From the NCBI RefSeq assembly GCF_043677095.1, contig NZ_JBHLJR010000009.1, forward strand, positions 81,712 to 145,711: a DNA stretch of 64,000 bases, given 5' to 3'. This DNA is from Natronococcus roseus. Its GTDB lineage: Archaea; Halobacteriota; Halobacteria; Halobacteriales; Natrialbaceae. Positions 34,239-42,694 of this stretch are shown here, one piece after another. The stretch's first letter is position 1; each line of letters begins with the position of its first letter. The translations under genes were made by a program, and so were the position numbers. The notes beneath the pieces are model-generated. The model saw nothing but the letters and a program-made list of their open reading frames with translations, had not been told where the DNA came from and made no database searches.

Positions 34239-35015
34239 TTACTCATATTGGCGAACTTTGAGCTCGACGATGTTTTGCTTTTTGAGCAGTTCCGGGGCAA
34301 GCTCGTTCTCGATTCGCTCGGGTTCCATGCGGCTGAGGGGGCCACTGATGCTGATTGCGCCGATGACATCATCGGGTTTCGACGTGATCGCGGTACCGAT
34401 TGCACAGACGCCGGGAAAGTGCTCGCCGCGGTTGACAGAGTATCCCTGGTCGCGGATCGTCTCCAACTCCTCGAACAGCGCCGCTCGCTCGGTAATCGTG
34501 TTCGATGTTTGCTCAGGAAGCCCGCGCTTTTCGATAATGGCGTCGACCTCCTCCTCGGAGAGCGTCGAGAGTATCGCCTTGCCCGTCGCAGTCGAATGCA
34601 GGTACAGGTGGTGGCCCAGTGCCGCATTGTCGTCGATCGATTCGGGACTCTCCGATTTGTACAACTGCACCGAATACCCATTTTCCTCGACGGTCACATT
34701 CGCATGTTCGCCAGACAGCTCTCGTAAGTCGTCTACCTCAGGCTTAGCTGCCTGATAGAGCGTCATGCGGTCACGCATTTCTCCACCGGTCTGTAAAAAC
34801 CGGAAACTGCAGCGATACTTGCCATCGTCCTTGACGACGTACCCGTTTTCGACGAGCGTTGTGAGGTGGATATGGCTTGTGCTCACCGGTAGCTCGAGAT
34901 CCTCGGAGACCTCTGAGAGCGTCGCCGCGCCGGCCCCCCGAAGGTATTCAACGATCGTGAAAGACTGGTCCACACTCTTGAGCCGCCTCGAGTCCGTTTT
35001 TTCGCTGCCAGGCAT
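34239..35015 (-). CDS. IclR-family transcriptional regulator
   Basis: About 258 residues from the ATG at 35015. An ATG five codons earlier is also possible. The winged helix (10-75) includes SVDQSFTIVEYLRGAGAATLSE and LPVSTSHIHLTTLVENGYV. The effector domain has LYLHSTATGKAILSTL, GEHFPGVCAIGTAI and VIGAISISGPLSRM. It lies between the SDR and RraA-type genes, inside the catabolic island, and is the likely local regulator. A near-palindrome, TGGAAAGTTCCA, lies close upstream of its start (about 35050). Confidence 0.9.
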   Translation of the reverse strand: MPGSEKTDSRRLKSVDQSFTIVEYLRGAGAATLSEVSEDLELPVSTSHIHLTTLVENGYVVKDDGKYRCSFRFLQTGGEMRDRMTLYQAAKPEVDDLRELSGEHANVTVEENGYSVQLYKSESPESIDDNAALGHHLYLHSTATGKAILSTLSEEEVDAIIEKRGLPEQTSNTITERAALFEELETIRDQGYSVNRGEHFPGVCAIGTAITSKPDDVIGAISISGPLSRMEPERIENELAPELLKKQNIVELKVRQYE

Positions 35016-35203
35016 ACCAGAACCTAGCATCGTGACCGCTTAAGCCCTGTGGAAAGTTCCAACTATGTTGAAACCGCTACGATTCGGAGTCGATGTCGAC
35101 GCTCGGAATACAAGTTGCTGATCAATGTGGTTGCCCAGAAAACCGAGACCTCACGCCGTCGCCGCTCAACCCCGGTTACTGTCTTGCGGCCGCCGCAGTA
35201 TCG

Positions 35204-35893
35204 TTACTGGATCGAGTCTTCCGGCCCGACGACCTCGAGTTCCTCAAAGAGCCGATCGTAGCCATTGAGTTCAAAGAGGTACTCACCCTCGACAAGTTCC
35301 TCACGAACGGCATCCTCGGAGTCGAGTTTCTCGCGGGACCGCTCGAGAATCTCGGCGGCGTTCTCTCGCGGCGCGACAGCTATCCCATCGTCGTCGCCGA
35401 CGATCACGTCTCCGGGCTCGACGGCGACGCCGCCACAGGAGACGGACACGTTGATCGAGCCAGGATCCTGCTTGAGTGGGCCACGAGGGTGGGTGCCGCG
35501 GGCGTAGACCGGAAACTCCATTTCGGCGAGCGCCTGGCGGTCACGGACGCTTCCATCGATAACGATACCCGCAATCCCGTTGACTTGGCATGATTTGCAC
35601 ATAAGCTCGCCGAGGTGGCCCGTTTCGGTGAAGCCGTCAGCGTCGATGACAAGGATGTCGCCTGGCTCAGCCATTGTGATCGCCTTGTGAATGATTAGGT
35701 TGTCTCCAGGTGCAGCTTTGACGGTAATCGCAGTGCCAGCCGTTTCAGCCCCCTCGTAAGCCGGATTAATTCCGGAGTCCATTGTCAGTCCGACGTTGCC
35801 GGTCACGTCCGAGACGATCGTACTTGGGATCTCTTCGAACGCCGAGACGACGTCGCGGTTTGGTCGCTGCACATCGTACTCTATCGTGTGCAT
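35204..35893 (-). CDS. RraA-like / HMG-aldolase-family protein
   Basis: A 229-residue protein of the RraA fold. GDILVIDADGFTETGHLGEL and SCQVNGIAGIVIDGSVRD form the class II pyruvate-aldolase site of 4-hydroxy-4-methyl-2-oxoglutarate aldolases, with the metal-binding G-x-R-D equivalent in DGSVRD. In bacteria these cleave branched or keto-acids to pyruvate plus oxaloacetate or glyceraldehyde-type products. The RNase-regulator role of E. coli RraA is unlikely in archaea. With transporter and dehydrogenase neighbours, retro-aldol cleavage of a sugar-acid-derived keto acid is the best inference. Confidence 0.85.
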   Translation of the reverse strand: MHTIEYDVQRPNRDVVSAFEEIPSTIVSDVTGNVGLTMDSGINPAYEGAETAGTAITVKAAPGDNLIIHKAITMAEPGDILVIDADGFTETGHLGELMCKSCQVNGIAGIVIDGSVRDRQALAEMEFPVYARGTHPRGPLKQDPGSINVSVSCGGVAVEPGDVIVGDDDGIAVAPRENAAEILERSREKLDSEDAVREELVEGEYLFELNGYDRLFEELEVVGPEDSIQ

Positions 35894-36059
35894 AGTTGCA
35901 CTCTTGCTCGTCGGCCACCTTAATCTACCGATCGCACGGCCGTCACGGTACTGAACATCCGAAAAAGGGCGGAACGAGTACTACCGACAGGAACAGCCGG
36001 TACCTCGACCGATACGAATCCGACCGATCCACTGCTTTCCGTCGCTTAAGTAAGTCCCC

Positions 36060-37070
36060 CTACTCAATGTCTAAGTCTTCGAGGAGTTCGCCGTAGTACT
36101 CGTATTGCTCCTGCATGAACTCATGGAACTCGTCAGGTCCACGCTGGACGCGCATGAAGTTGTTACTCTCGGCAAAGTCGACGAACTCGTCGTCGTCGTA
36201 AACTGACTCGTACGTGTCAACGATCTCGTCGTGAACATCGTCCGGCGTGTCTGTCGGCACAAAGTGACCGAGCCAAGAGCCGATCTCAATGTCGAGACCC
36301 TGTTCCTGCAGTGTCGGCACCTCCGGAAGGGCGTCGACCTCCTCCTCGAAGGCGACACCCAGCGCGGCGAGATCACCATCCTGAACCTGCGGGGCGACCT
36401 CGGCCGCACCGACGGCAGTACAGTCGACCTCCCCGTTGACGACGGCCGTCATCGCCGGATCGGCCCCGTCGTAGGCGACGTGTTCAACCTCGATCTCGGC
36501 CTCATCCGCGATACCCGCAGCGGCCATGTGCCAGGATGACCCACTTCCAGAGTTTGCCATCTGGACATCGCCGGGGTTGTCCTCGGCATGCTCAAGGAAC
36601 TCATCGAGTGAGTCGTAGTCAGCGTCCTCGTGGACGACCAGTGCCGCCGGCATCTCGACATACTGCATAACCGGCGTAATGTCGTCGGGGCCCATCTCAT
36701 CAATTTCGAGGTGTTCAAACAGCGCGATTTCCGGAGCGGCGACACCGATGGTGTGACCGTCTGGATCAGAAGTTGCCACCGCATTCATGCCAACGGATCC
36801 GGAGCCGCCCTCTTGGTTGCTTACGCTCCAGGACTCATCGGTGTGTTCTTCGGCCACCTCTGAGATGGCTCGACTCGTTCTGTCCGCGCCGCCGCCGGCC
36901 GCCCAGGGAACGATAATCTCGACTTGCCGCGATGGCCAGTCACCATCGTCGCTGAGGTCACCGACACAGCCCGCCGCTAATGCGAGCCCCGTCACCCCAA
37001 GAGACTGCAAGGCAGTGCGACGGTTTACGATACGCTGATCACTATTCCTACCAGTGGGGATATCTACCAT
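36060..37070 (-). CDS. tripartite tricarboxylate transporter substrate-binding lipoprotein (TctC family), second copy
   Basis: About 336 residues from the ATG at 37070 (GTG 37079 is in frame). A twin-arginine region NRRTALQSLGVTGLALAAGC leads to a lipobox Cys. WPSRQVEIIVPWAAGGGADR is shared with the copy at 31683, as are YVEMPAALVVHEDADY, GSGSSWHMAAAG and LDIEIGSWLGHF. High similarity between the two suggests a duplication with adjustment of ligand preference. The AACTTTCG/CGAAAGTT inverted repeat in the upstream region (about 37100-37135) may be an operator. Confidence 0.92.
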   Translation of the reverse strand: MVDIPTGRNSDQRIVNRRTALQSLGVTGLALAAGCVGDLSDDGDWPSRQVEIIVPWAAGGGADRTSRAISEVAEEHTDESWSVSNQEGGSGSVGMNAVATSDPDGHTIGVAAPEIALFEHLEIDEMGPDDITPVMQYVEMPAALVVHEDADYDSLDEFLEHAEDNPGDVQMANSGSGSSWHMAAAGIADEAEIEVEHVAYDGADPAMTAVVNGEVDCTAVGAAEVAPQVQDGDLAALGVAFEEEVDALPEVPTLQEQGLDIEIGSWLGHFVPTDTPDDVHDEIVDTYESVYDDDEFVDFAESNNFMRVQRGPDEFHEFMQEQYEYYGELLEDLDIE

Positions 37071-37314
37071 CCTACACACATCCAGGGGCGGCCGTGATTT
37101 TAAAACTTTCGGCCGCGTTCATATATCCGTGCGAAAGTTCTCGAAACATAATCATATATGCAGCAAAATAGGTGAAGAAATCAAAATAGCGGCGTTAGAC
37201 CGAATCACACGAGGGGTAAGAATACCTAGTCGAAAACGGACACGAAAGACGGCCGAAGAAATCGGTTTTGTGCTATTCCACAGGTTTATGTCCGATCACG
37301 GTTGAGACGCTACT

Positions 37315-38355
37315 ATGCGAGGCTTGGCTAAGACGGGTCGCGGCTCCGGTGCCATGGAACTGGTTGAGGTCGATAGACCGAAACCGGCACCCGATGAGGT
37401 ACTGATCGAAGTCGAATACGCGGGACTCTGTGGTAGCGACGCCGGCATCTACCAATTTAAGCCCGCGTTCGAGCGGATGAAACTCCCAACGATCATTGGC
37501 CACGAGTATACTGGCCACATCATCGAGACCGGTGACGAGGTCACAAAGTTCGATTCCGGCGACCGCGTCGTCGAACGTCCCATCCGGGGTTGCGGCGATT
37601 GCTACCAGTGCGAGATGGGCGAGGAGAACGTCTGCCAGAACACGGCGATCACCGGCGTCGATCACGACGGTGCGTACGCGGGCTATATCGCCGTTCCCGA
37701 ATCGGAACTCCACGCCGTTCCTGAGGGTGTCCCGCCACGACACGCCGCGCTTGTCGAACCGACAGCAATCTGTGCTCGAGCAGTCATCGAAAACTCGCGT
37801 GTGCGTTCTGGCGACCGAGTTCTCGTCGCCGGTCCCGGACCAATGGGAATCCTCACCGCACAGATCGCGGACGCACAGGGCGGCGAGGTTGTCGTCGCTG
37901 GCATCGGTCAAGATACCACCTACAGACTGCCTCTCGCCGAGGAGCTCGGTTACCCGACAATCAATATTGAGAACGACGATCTCAGTGCCTATCGCGCCGA
38001 ACTGACTGATGGGATCGGCTACGACGTTGTCTTTGATACAACCGGCCACCCCTCGGGACTCACAATGGCGACTGAAGAAGTCCGGAAGGGCGGTCAGATC
38101 GTCATCGAGAGTATGACCGGCGAGACGACAATGGCGTACAGCCCGCTTGTCCGCGGAGAAATTGATCTCCAGTGCACCTACGGTGCGATGTACGAGGACT
38201 TCGAGCGGGCACTTCGGCTGATCAACACCGGCGACGTCGATCACGATACGTTCCTTGATGACCGGTTTAGCCTGCTTGAATCCGAAGAGGCCTTTGAGGC
38301 CTTCCTCGCGGGTGAAACCTGCAAACCCGTCTTCGACGTATCCGTGCTCCGCTAG
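37315..38355 (+). CDS. zinc-dependent MDR alcohol/polyol dehydrogenase
   Basis: 346 residues. The catalytic zinc site is in AGLCGSDAGIY and GHEYTGHI, and the structural zinc lobe is RGCGDCYQCEMGEENVC. The cofactor fold contains VLVAGPGPMGILTAQIA, and VVFDTTGHPSGL is near the substrate end. The best fit is the threonine/sorbitol/galactitol dehydrogenase branch, oxidising a secondary hydroxyl with NAD(P). It starts about 245 bp from the divergent tctC gene and sits within the same catabolic island. Substrate cannot be assigned. Confidence 0.9.
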   Translation: MRGLAKTGRGSGAMELVEVDRPKPAPDEVLIEVEYAGLCGSDAGIYQFKPAFERMKLPTIIGHEYTGHIIETGDEVTKFDSGDRVVERPIRGCGDCYQCEMGEENVCQNTAITGVDHDGAYAGYIAVPESELHAVPEGVPPRHAALVEPTAICARAVIENSRVRSGDRVLVAGPGPMGILTAQIADAQGGEVVVAGIGQDTTYRLPLAEELGYPTINIENDDLSAYRAELTDGIGYDVVFDTTGHPSGLTMATEEVRKGGQIVIESMTGETTMAYSPLVRGEIDLQCTYGAMYEDFERALRLINTGDVDHDTFLDDRFSLLESEEAFEAFLAGETCKPVFDVSVLR

Positions 38356-38505
38356 CTGTCGGTTCTGGTTATAATCGGTTACGATAGGTTCCAGCGCAGA
38401 TCAAGCACAACTCGATTACTGGGAGCAGGCGCTTCACGCTACAAGAGCGACGTCGGACGAGAAAACGATTTGAAGTAGGACGGTTCTCAGCGCGTCCAAT
38501 TCGGT

Positions 38506-39150
38506 CTAGGGTCTTGGGTCCCATTCACGCTCGACGAGGAAATCGTCGAGCTTCTGCTTTGGGTCTTCGAAAACGTGCGACCCATGGAAGACGAGCAGTG
38601 TGTCGAACTCGTACTGGAGCAGGTCATACAGGTTGATCTCGGCGGCCTCGTGATCATCGTTGAAAAGCGCCGGTGGTGGGAGGAGGTAACCCTCGGGGAG
38701 ACCCCCTCGATCGGAACCGTCAAGAGTGTCACCCGAAATGAGAATACCCCGATCCTCGAGCAATAGCGCTGACGTCGCCTCCGTATGGCCTGGGACCTCG
38801 ATCACACGAATATTCCCCTCGAGGAGGTCGCCGTCTTCGAACGACACGTCGGGTTCGTGGTCAATCGCCTCATGGAGTTTCGTCTCGTTCGCCGAGGCTA
38901 CGAGTTCAGGGTCGAATGCGTCCATTACTGCGTCGAGTCCACCGTGATGGCCGTGGTCGCCGTGAGTGATTATTACACGGTCGACAGTGCCATATTCTTC
39001 TTTAAGGATTTCTACGAGTTCCTCGCCGTTTTCCTCGAAAGCGGTGTCGACGAGCGTTGTGGAGCCCTCGGGAACGTCCTCGAGTACAAGGACACGGACA
39101 TGTTCGAACTGTACCTGGGCGATACCATCGGTTACGCGGCTATGACTCAT
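38506..39150 (-). CDS. metallo-beta-lactamase-fold hydrolase with altered metal motif
   Basis: 214 residues of the MBL fold: strands at the N-terminus, the loop IITHGDHGHHGGLDAVMDAF, VIEVPGHTEATSALLLEDRG (second His ligand), LISGDTLDGSDRG (bridging Asp) and LLVFHGSHVFED (last His). The first loop reads THGDHGHHGG, not the usual THxHxDHxG, so the third and fifth metal-site positions are Asp and Gly. It could be a lactonase acting on the product of the SDR dehydrogenase, but this is inference. It is convergent with the MDR gene. Confidence 0.8.
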   Translation of the reverse strand: MSHSRVTDGIAQVQFEHVRVLVLEDVPEGSTTLVDTAFEENGEELVEILKEEYGTVDRVIITHGDHGHHGGLDAVMDAFDPELVASANETKLHEAIDHEPDVSFEDGDLLEGNIRVIEVPGHTEATSALLLEDRGILISGDTLDGSDRGGLPEGYLLPPPALFNDDHEAAEINLYDLLQYEFDTLLVFHGSHVFEDPKQKLDDFLVEREWDPRP

Positions 39151-39300
39151 TGTCTAGTTGGGAATGCAACGGGATCCTAATTAAACCCATCGGATACCGA
39201 CACTCGCTAGTAAGAATCTGGACGGTAGCATGCTCAAGGCGGCACCAACGCGATCAGATTCGGCGAAACAATGATATGGGTTAGTCAGCTTATTGAAGCC

Positions 39301-39720
39301 ATGGTAGTTATTGCAGCAGTCGATCGGTCAGATCGGTCAGCTGATGTCGTCCGTGAGGCGGAGACGCTGGCAGCCAAGTTCGACGAACCGCTTCACATTG
39401 TCCACGCACTTACTCGATCGGAGTTAGTCGACCTCGGACGGAGTGCCCAAGCCGGCGAATCCTCAGACAAGGATAGAATTCGCGACGTCGCGGCCGACAT
39501 TGCCGATGAAGCCGCTTCCGGCCTCAGCATGCCCTACGAAACCGTCGGATTGGTCGGCGAACCGGCAAGCGCGATTCTGGACTATGCTGAGACGCAAGAG
39601 ACTCGCTATCTCGTTGTCGGCCCGCGGAAGCGGTCACCAGCTGGGAAGGCACTGTTCGGTAGCGTCGCCCAGTCGCTGCTCCTAGATTCGGAGTACCCTC
39701 TCGTCACCATCACCAATTGA
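39301..39720 (+). CDS. universal stress protein, UspA family
   Basis: A 139-residue single Usp domain from the ATG at 39301. The 10 residues upstream in frame do not fit the family. Strand 1 is MVVIAAVDRSDRSADVV, and the ATP-binding G-x2-R/K-x8-9-G-S/T region appears as VVGPRKRSPAGKALFGSVAQ near the C-terminus. Haloarchaea carry many such proteins beside transporters. It precedes the tctBA operon by about 440 bp and may modulate it. Confidence 0.88.
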   Translation: MVVIAAVDRSDRSADVVREAETLAAKFDEPLHIVHALTRSELVDLGRSAQAGESSDKDRIRDVAADIADEAASGLSMPYETVGLVGEPASAILDYAETQETRYLVVGPRKRSPAGKALFGSVAQSLLLDSEYPLVTITN

Positions 39721-40159
39721 CCAAGGGAACGGTGATTCGAGTCCCAAGCCCTCGTTTAAAGTCACCTATTTTACCCAGCACAGACTGAAGCAGGATGATT
39801 ATCAGATACCCCCTTGCAAGAGGTTTGTTCCGATTGTTCTCGGCATACACGCCTCGTTCGTTCACTACTGACTCCGTCTACGTTTGCCATGAAGGGTGGC
39901 TTCTCGAGAAAGTACGCACCTAAGTCATTACATTTTACATTCAATTATTATAATTGAAAACTTGTTTCGACAACGTGTGATGACACACCAATACATTTAT
40001 ACTGATCTATGATACCCGTTAGAGTACGAGATGAGTGATCGATGACGATAGGAGCTACCACCCTAGGAGCAACCACCCCGTTACGCGTATTGCGACCCGC
40101 CACAAATACCATCAACGTCAATGGACGAACACTGACGCGGCCGTAACTATCGATCAACT
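39721..40159. other. tctBA upstream region
   Basis: About 440 bp without a gene. It contains the 19-bp palindrome at 39940-39958 and AT-rich TATA-like sequence around 39990-40030. It is probably the control region for tctB-tctA. Confidence 0.45.
39940..39958. promoter_or_regulatory. 19-bp perfect palindrome upstream of tctBA
   Basis: TTCAATTAT-T-ATAATTGAA is a perfect palindrome about 200 bp upstream of the tctB start. It is a plausible operator for a dimeric regulator, possibly the IclR protein of the same island, but no second copy was recognised at the other island promoters. Confidence 0.5.
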
Positions 40160-40642
40160 ATGGATCTCAATACAACGGTCAAATCGAATCCGCTCGTGAT
40201 CTCGTTCATCCTAACCTCACTCGCGGTAATCGTCTATGCAGTACAATTTCCCAGCGGCGAGGATCTCGGGCCTGGATTCTTCCCGATTCTCGTCTCCGTC
40301 GGAATCATCGTGTTCGCAGTCGGGGAGCTGTTCGCGGAGAGCAGCGGTGCCGAACTTGACCTGAGTGAGTACGACCTGACGCCCCCAGCCATTATGCTTG
40401 GGCTGTTCGTCGCGTACGTACTTCTCATGCCTATCATGGGGTTTTGGGTCGGAACAATGGTATTCTTACCGATCGTGTTCTACTACTCAGGCGTCCGATC
40501 ACTCGCCGGAATCGGACTGCTCTCGGTCGGGCTCCCCACCCTGCTGTTCTATATCTTCAACGAGATTTTCCTGGTCAGATTACCCGAAGGTGTCATTCCA
40601 GTCTCACGACTACTACCTGAGCTTCCCCTATGGGTGATCTGA
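40160..40642 (+). CDS. tctB: tripartite tricarboxylate transporter small membrane subunit (TctB)
   Basis: A 160-residue membrane protein with four predicted helices: PLVISFILTSLAVIVYAV, FFPILVSVGIIVFAVGELF, IMLGLFVAYVLLMPIMG and a long region VGTMVFLPIVFYYSG to LPTLLFYIFNEIFLV. The size and layout are those of TctB (DUF1468). It overlaps the following tctA gene by 13 bp, or by one base if tctA starts at 40642. It forms the transporter with TctA and one of the two TctC lipoproteins. Confidence 0.9.
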   Translation: MDLNTTVKSNPLVISFILTSLAVIVYAVQFPSGEDLGPGFFPILVSVGIIVFAVGELFAESSGAELDLSEYDLTPPAIMLGLFVAYVLLMPIMGFWVGTMVFLPIVFYYSGVRSLAGIGLLSVGLPTLLFYIFNEIFLVRLPEGVIPVSRLLPELPLWVI

Positions 40643-42123
40643 TGGCGGTTGAGAACATTCTCCACGGTGTCGCGAACGTCATGGATCCGGCGATCCTCTC
40701 ACTCATGATTCTGGGGATTCTGATCGGCCTCATCATGGGATCGATACCCGGAATGACCGCGACGATGACCGTCGCGGTGTTACTCTCGTTTACGTTTACA
40801 ATGGAGCCTGCCAACGGGATGATGCTCTTACTCGGTATCTACGGCGGCGCCGTCTACGCCGGGTCGATCCCCGCGATCTTGATCCGGACCCCGGGGACGC
40901 CGTCGGCCGCGGCGACGATCTTCGACGGCTACCCACTCTCTCAAAACGGAGAAGCGGGGCGAGCGATCCGAATGGCCACAGTCGCATCGTTTGTTGGCGG
41001 GTTCATTAGCGTGCTTGCGCTGATGTTCTTCTCGCCGCTGATCGCGGATGCGGCGCTTCGTTTCCGGTCGCCAGAGTTCTTCGCGCTGGCGCTGCTCGGC
41101 CTAACAGTCATCGCCAGCGTGAGCGGCGATTCGATTACGAAGGGGATGATTTCCGGCCTGCTCGGCATGCTCGTTGCGACTGTCGGGATCGATCCGCTTA
41201 CGGGCTACCAACGATTTACATTCGGTACGCCCGAACTCCTCACTGGTGTCGAGTTCATTGCGGTGATGATCGGATTGTTCGGAATCGCCGAGGGGCTGCG
41301 AAAGTACGCTCAAGGGATCGGCGCGGAGGAAAACAAGATCAACCAGGAGATCACCGGTGTGTTGCCGTCCCTTTCTGACCTGAAATCGATCGCTCCGATC
41401 TCAATTGGCTCCGGTGTTATCGGGTCGTTCATCGGGGCGATCCCCGGCGCAGGCGGCGACATCGCCTCGTTTATCACGTACAACGAGGCTACGCGATGGC
41501 TCAAGGATACGGTTCCTAAGTTCGGAGAGGGGAATATTCGCGGCGTCGCAGCCGCAGAGTCAGGTAATAATGCGAGCACCGGCGGCGCCCTCATCCCAAC
41601 GTTCACCCTTGGAATCCCGGGCGATTCGGTTTCGGCAATCCTCATCGGCGCGTTGCTCGTCCACAATGTCAATCCGGGACCAGAGCTCTACCAGGAGGAA
41701 GCCGGCCTGCTGTACACGATCTTCGTCGGCTTCCTGCTCATTTACGTCTTTATCCTGATCTTCGGACTGCTCGGTGCGAACTACTGGGCGCGCCTGATCA
41801 ACATCCCGGAGAATTTCGTCTGGCCAGTGATCTTCGTGCTGTGTGCGATCGGTGCGATCGCACTGCGCGGGAACGTCTTCGACGTCTGGGTTATGTTGGC
41901 TGCAGGCGGTTTAGGCTTCCTAATGCGGTTGCGAGGCTATCCACTGGCACCTATGGTGCTTGGACTAATCCTCGCACCGATCGCTGAGGAGAACCTACGC
42001 CGGTCACTCGCCCTGTCCGACGGTTCGCCCGAGATTTTCCTCACCAGCCCCATTGCGCTTCTCGTTATCCTGTTGAGCGTCGCCACGATCGCTGTCCCGG
42101 CGATCAGAGCACTCCGCGAGTAG
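40630..42123 (+). CDS. tctA: tripartite tricarboxylate transporter large membrane subunit (TctA)
   Basis: 497 residues from the ATG at 40630. A start at 40642 (TGATG overlap with tctB) is equally plausible. About 11-12 membrane helices. Family signatures are GSIPGMTATMTVAVLLSFTF, GIYGGAVYAGSIPAILIRTP, TPSAAATIFDGYPL and, in the second half, GAIPGAGGDIASFITYNEA and TGGALIPTFTLGIPGDS. These glycine/proline-rich repeats form the substrate path. Carboxylate import is driven by ions; the TctC genes lie 4-9 kb away. Confidence 0.93.
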   Translation: MGDLMAVENILHGVANVMDPAILSLMILGILIGLIMGSIPGMTATMTVAVLLSFTFTMEPANGMMLLLGIYGGAVYAGSIPAILIRTPGTPSAAATIFDGYPLSQNGEAGRAIRMATVASFVGGFISVLALMFFSPLIADAALRFRSPEFFALALLGLTVIASVSGDSITKGMISGLLGMLVATVGIDPLTGYQRFTFGTPELLTGVEFIAVMIGLFGIAEGLRKYAQGIGAEENKINQEITGVLPSLSDLKSIAPISIGSGVIGSFIGAIPGAGGDIASFITYNEATRWLKDTVPKFGEGNIRGVAAAESGNNASTGGALIPTFTLGIPGDSVSAILIGALLVHNVNPGPELYQEEAGLLYTIFVGFLLIYVFILIFGLLGANYWARLINIPENFVWPVIFVLCAIGAIALRGNVFDVWVMLAAGGLGFLMRLRGYPLAPMVLGLILAPIAEENLRRSLALSDGSPEIFLTSPIALLVILLSVATIAVPAIRALRE

Positions 42124-42694
42124 TTCCAGTTTTTCTATTTCGGTGGTGCCGTCATTTTCGCGTAGACCCAATCTGGCCGGCTTCTATCCGATATTTTGAT
42201 GCGGTCTAGTTTGACACCTCATCTACCAGATTCGTCTATCCAGAGATTGATTCAGCCAGCCGATAGCCCCGATCTCAAACCGTACTATAAACCCCTTCGA
42301 GATCTACATTGTCAGACATATACTTCTTGGGATTGACAACTAGTTGAAAAACGGATGGCGAATGTTATCGTCTATTTGTTCTCTCAATATTCTTCTAAGT
42401 CCGCGTCTCATCTCTCGCTGAACAGGCTTGCGAGCGTTTTAGTTAATTCATCGATGACGTGCTGCTTCTCAAACCGGCTCCATCGGCTCCGTTGAAATCC
42501 TTCAGGGATGACATTGAGAAGAGTTACTCTTTCCACCGGGTTTCGCGGATCCGACTGAAAACTAGCTCCTTAGCGAATCGCAAGACGTGAAGAGGGTTTC
42601 AACAGAGCCGCTCCATCAGACAGTGCCAAATGCAAATAGAATTCCGATCTCTTCGCCAATTAGCTGCGATTCGTCTACAGGAGAATGGCTGGGG
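42124..42694. other. 570-bp gene-free region
   Basis: No complete gene. A short minus-strand stretch near 42410-42480 reads EKQHVIDELTKTLASLFSER before a stop and may be the tail of a lost gene. Otherwise nothing recognised. Confidence 0.35.

Noticed and set aside
35204..35893. Annotation as RNase E inhibitor RraA
   Set aside because: The fold is shared, but archaea lack the RNase E system. The aldolase-type catalytic residues and catabolic neighbours fit an HMG-aldolase-like enzyme better.
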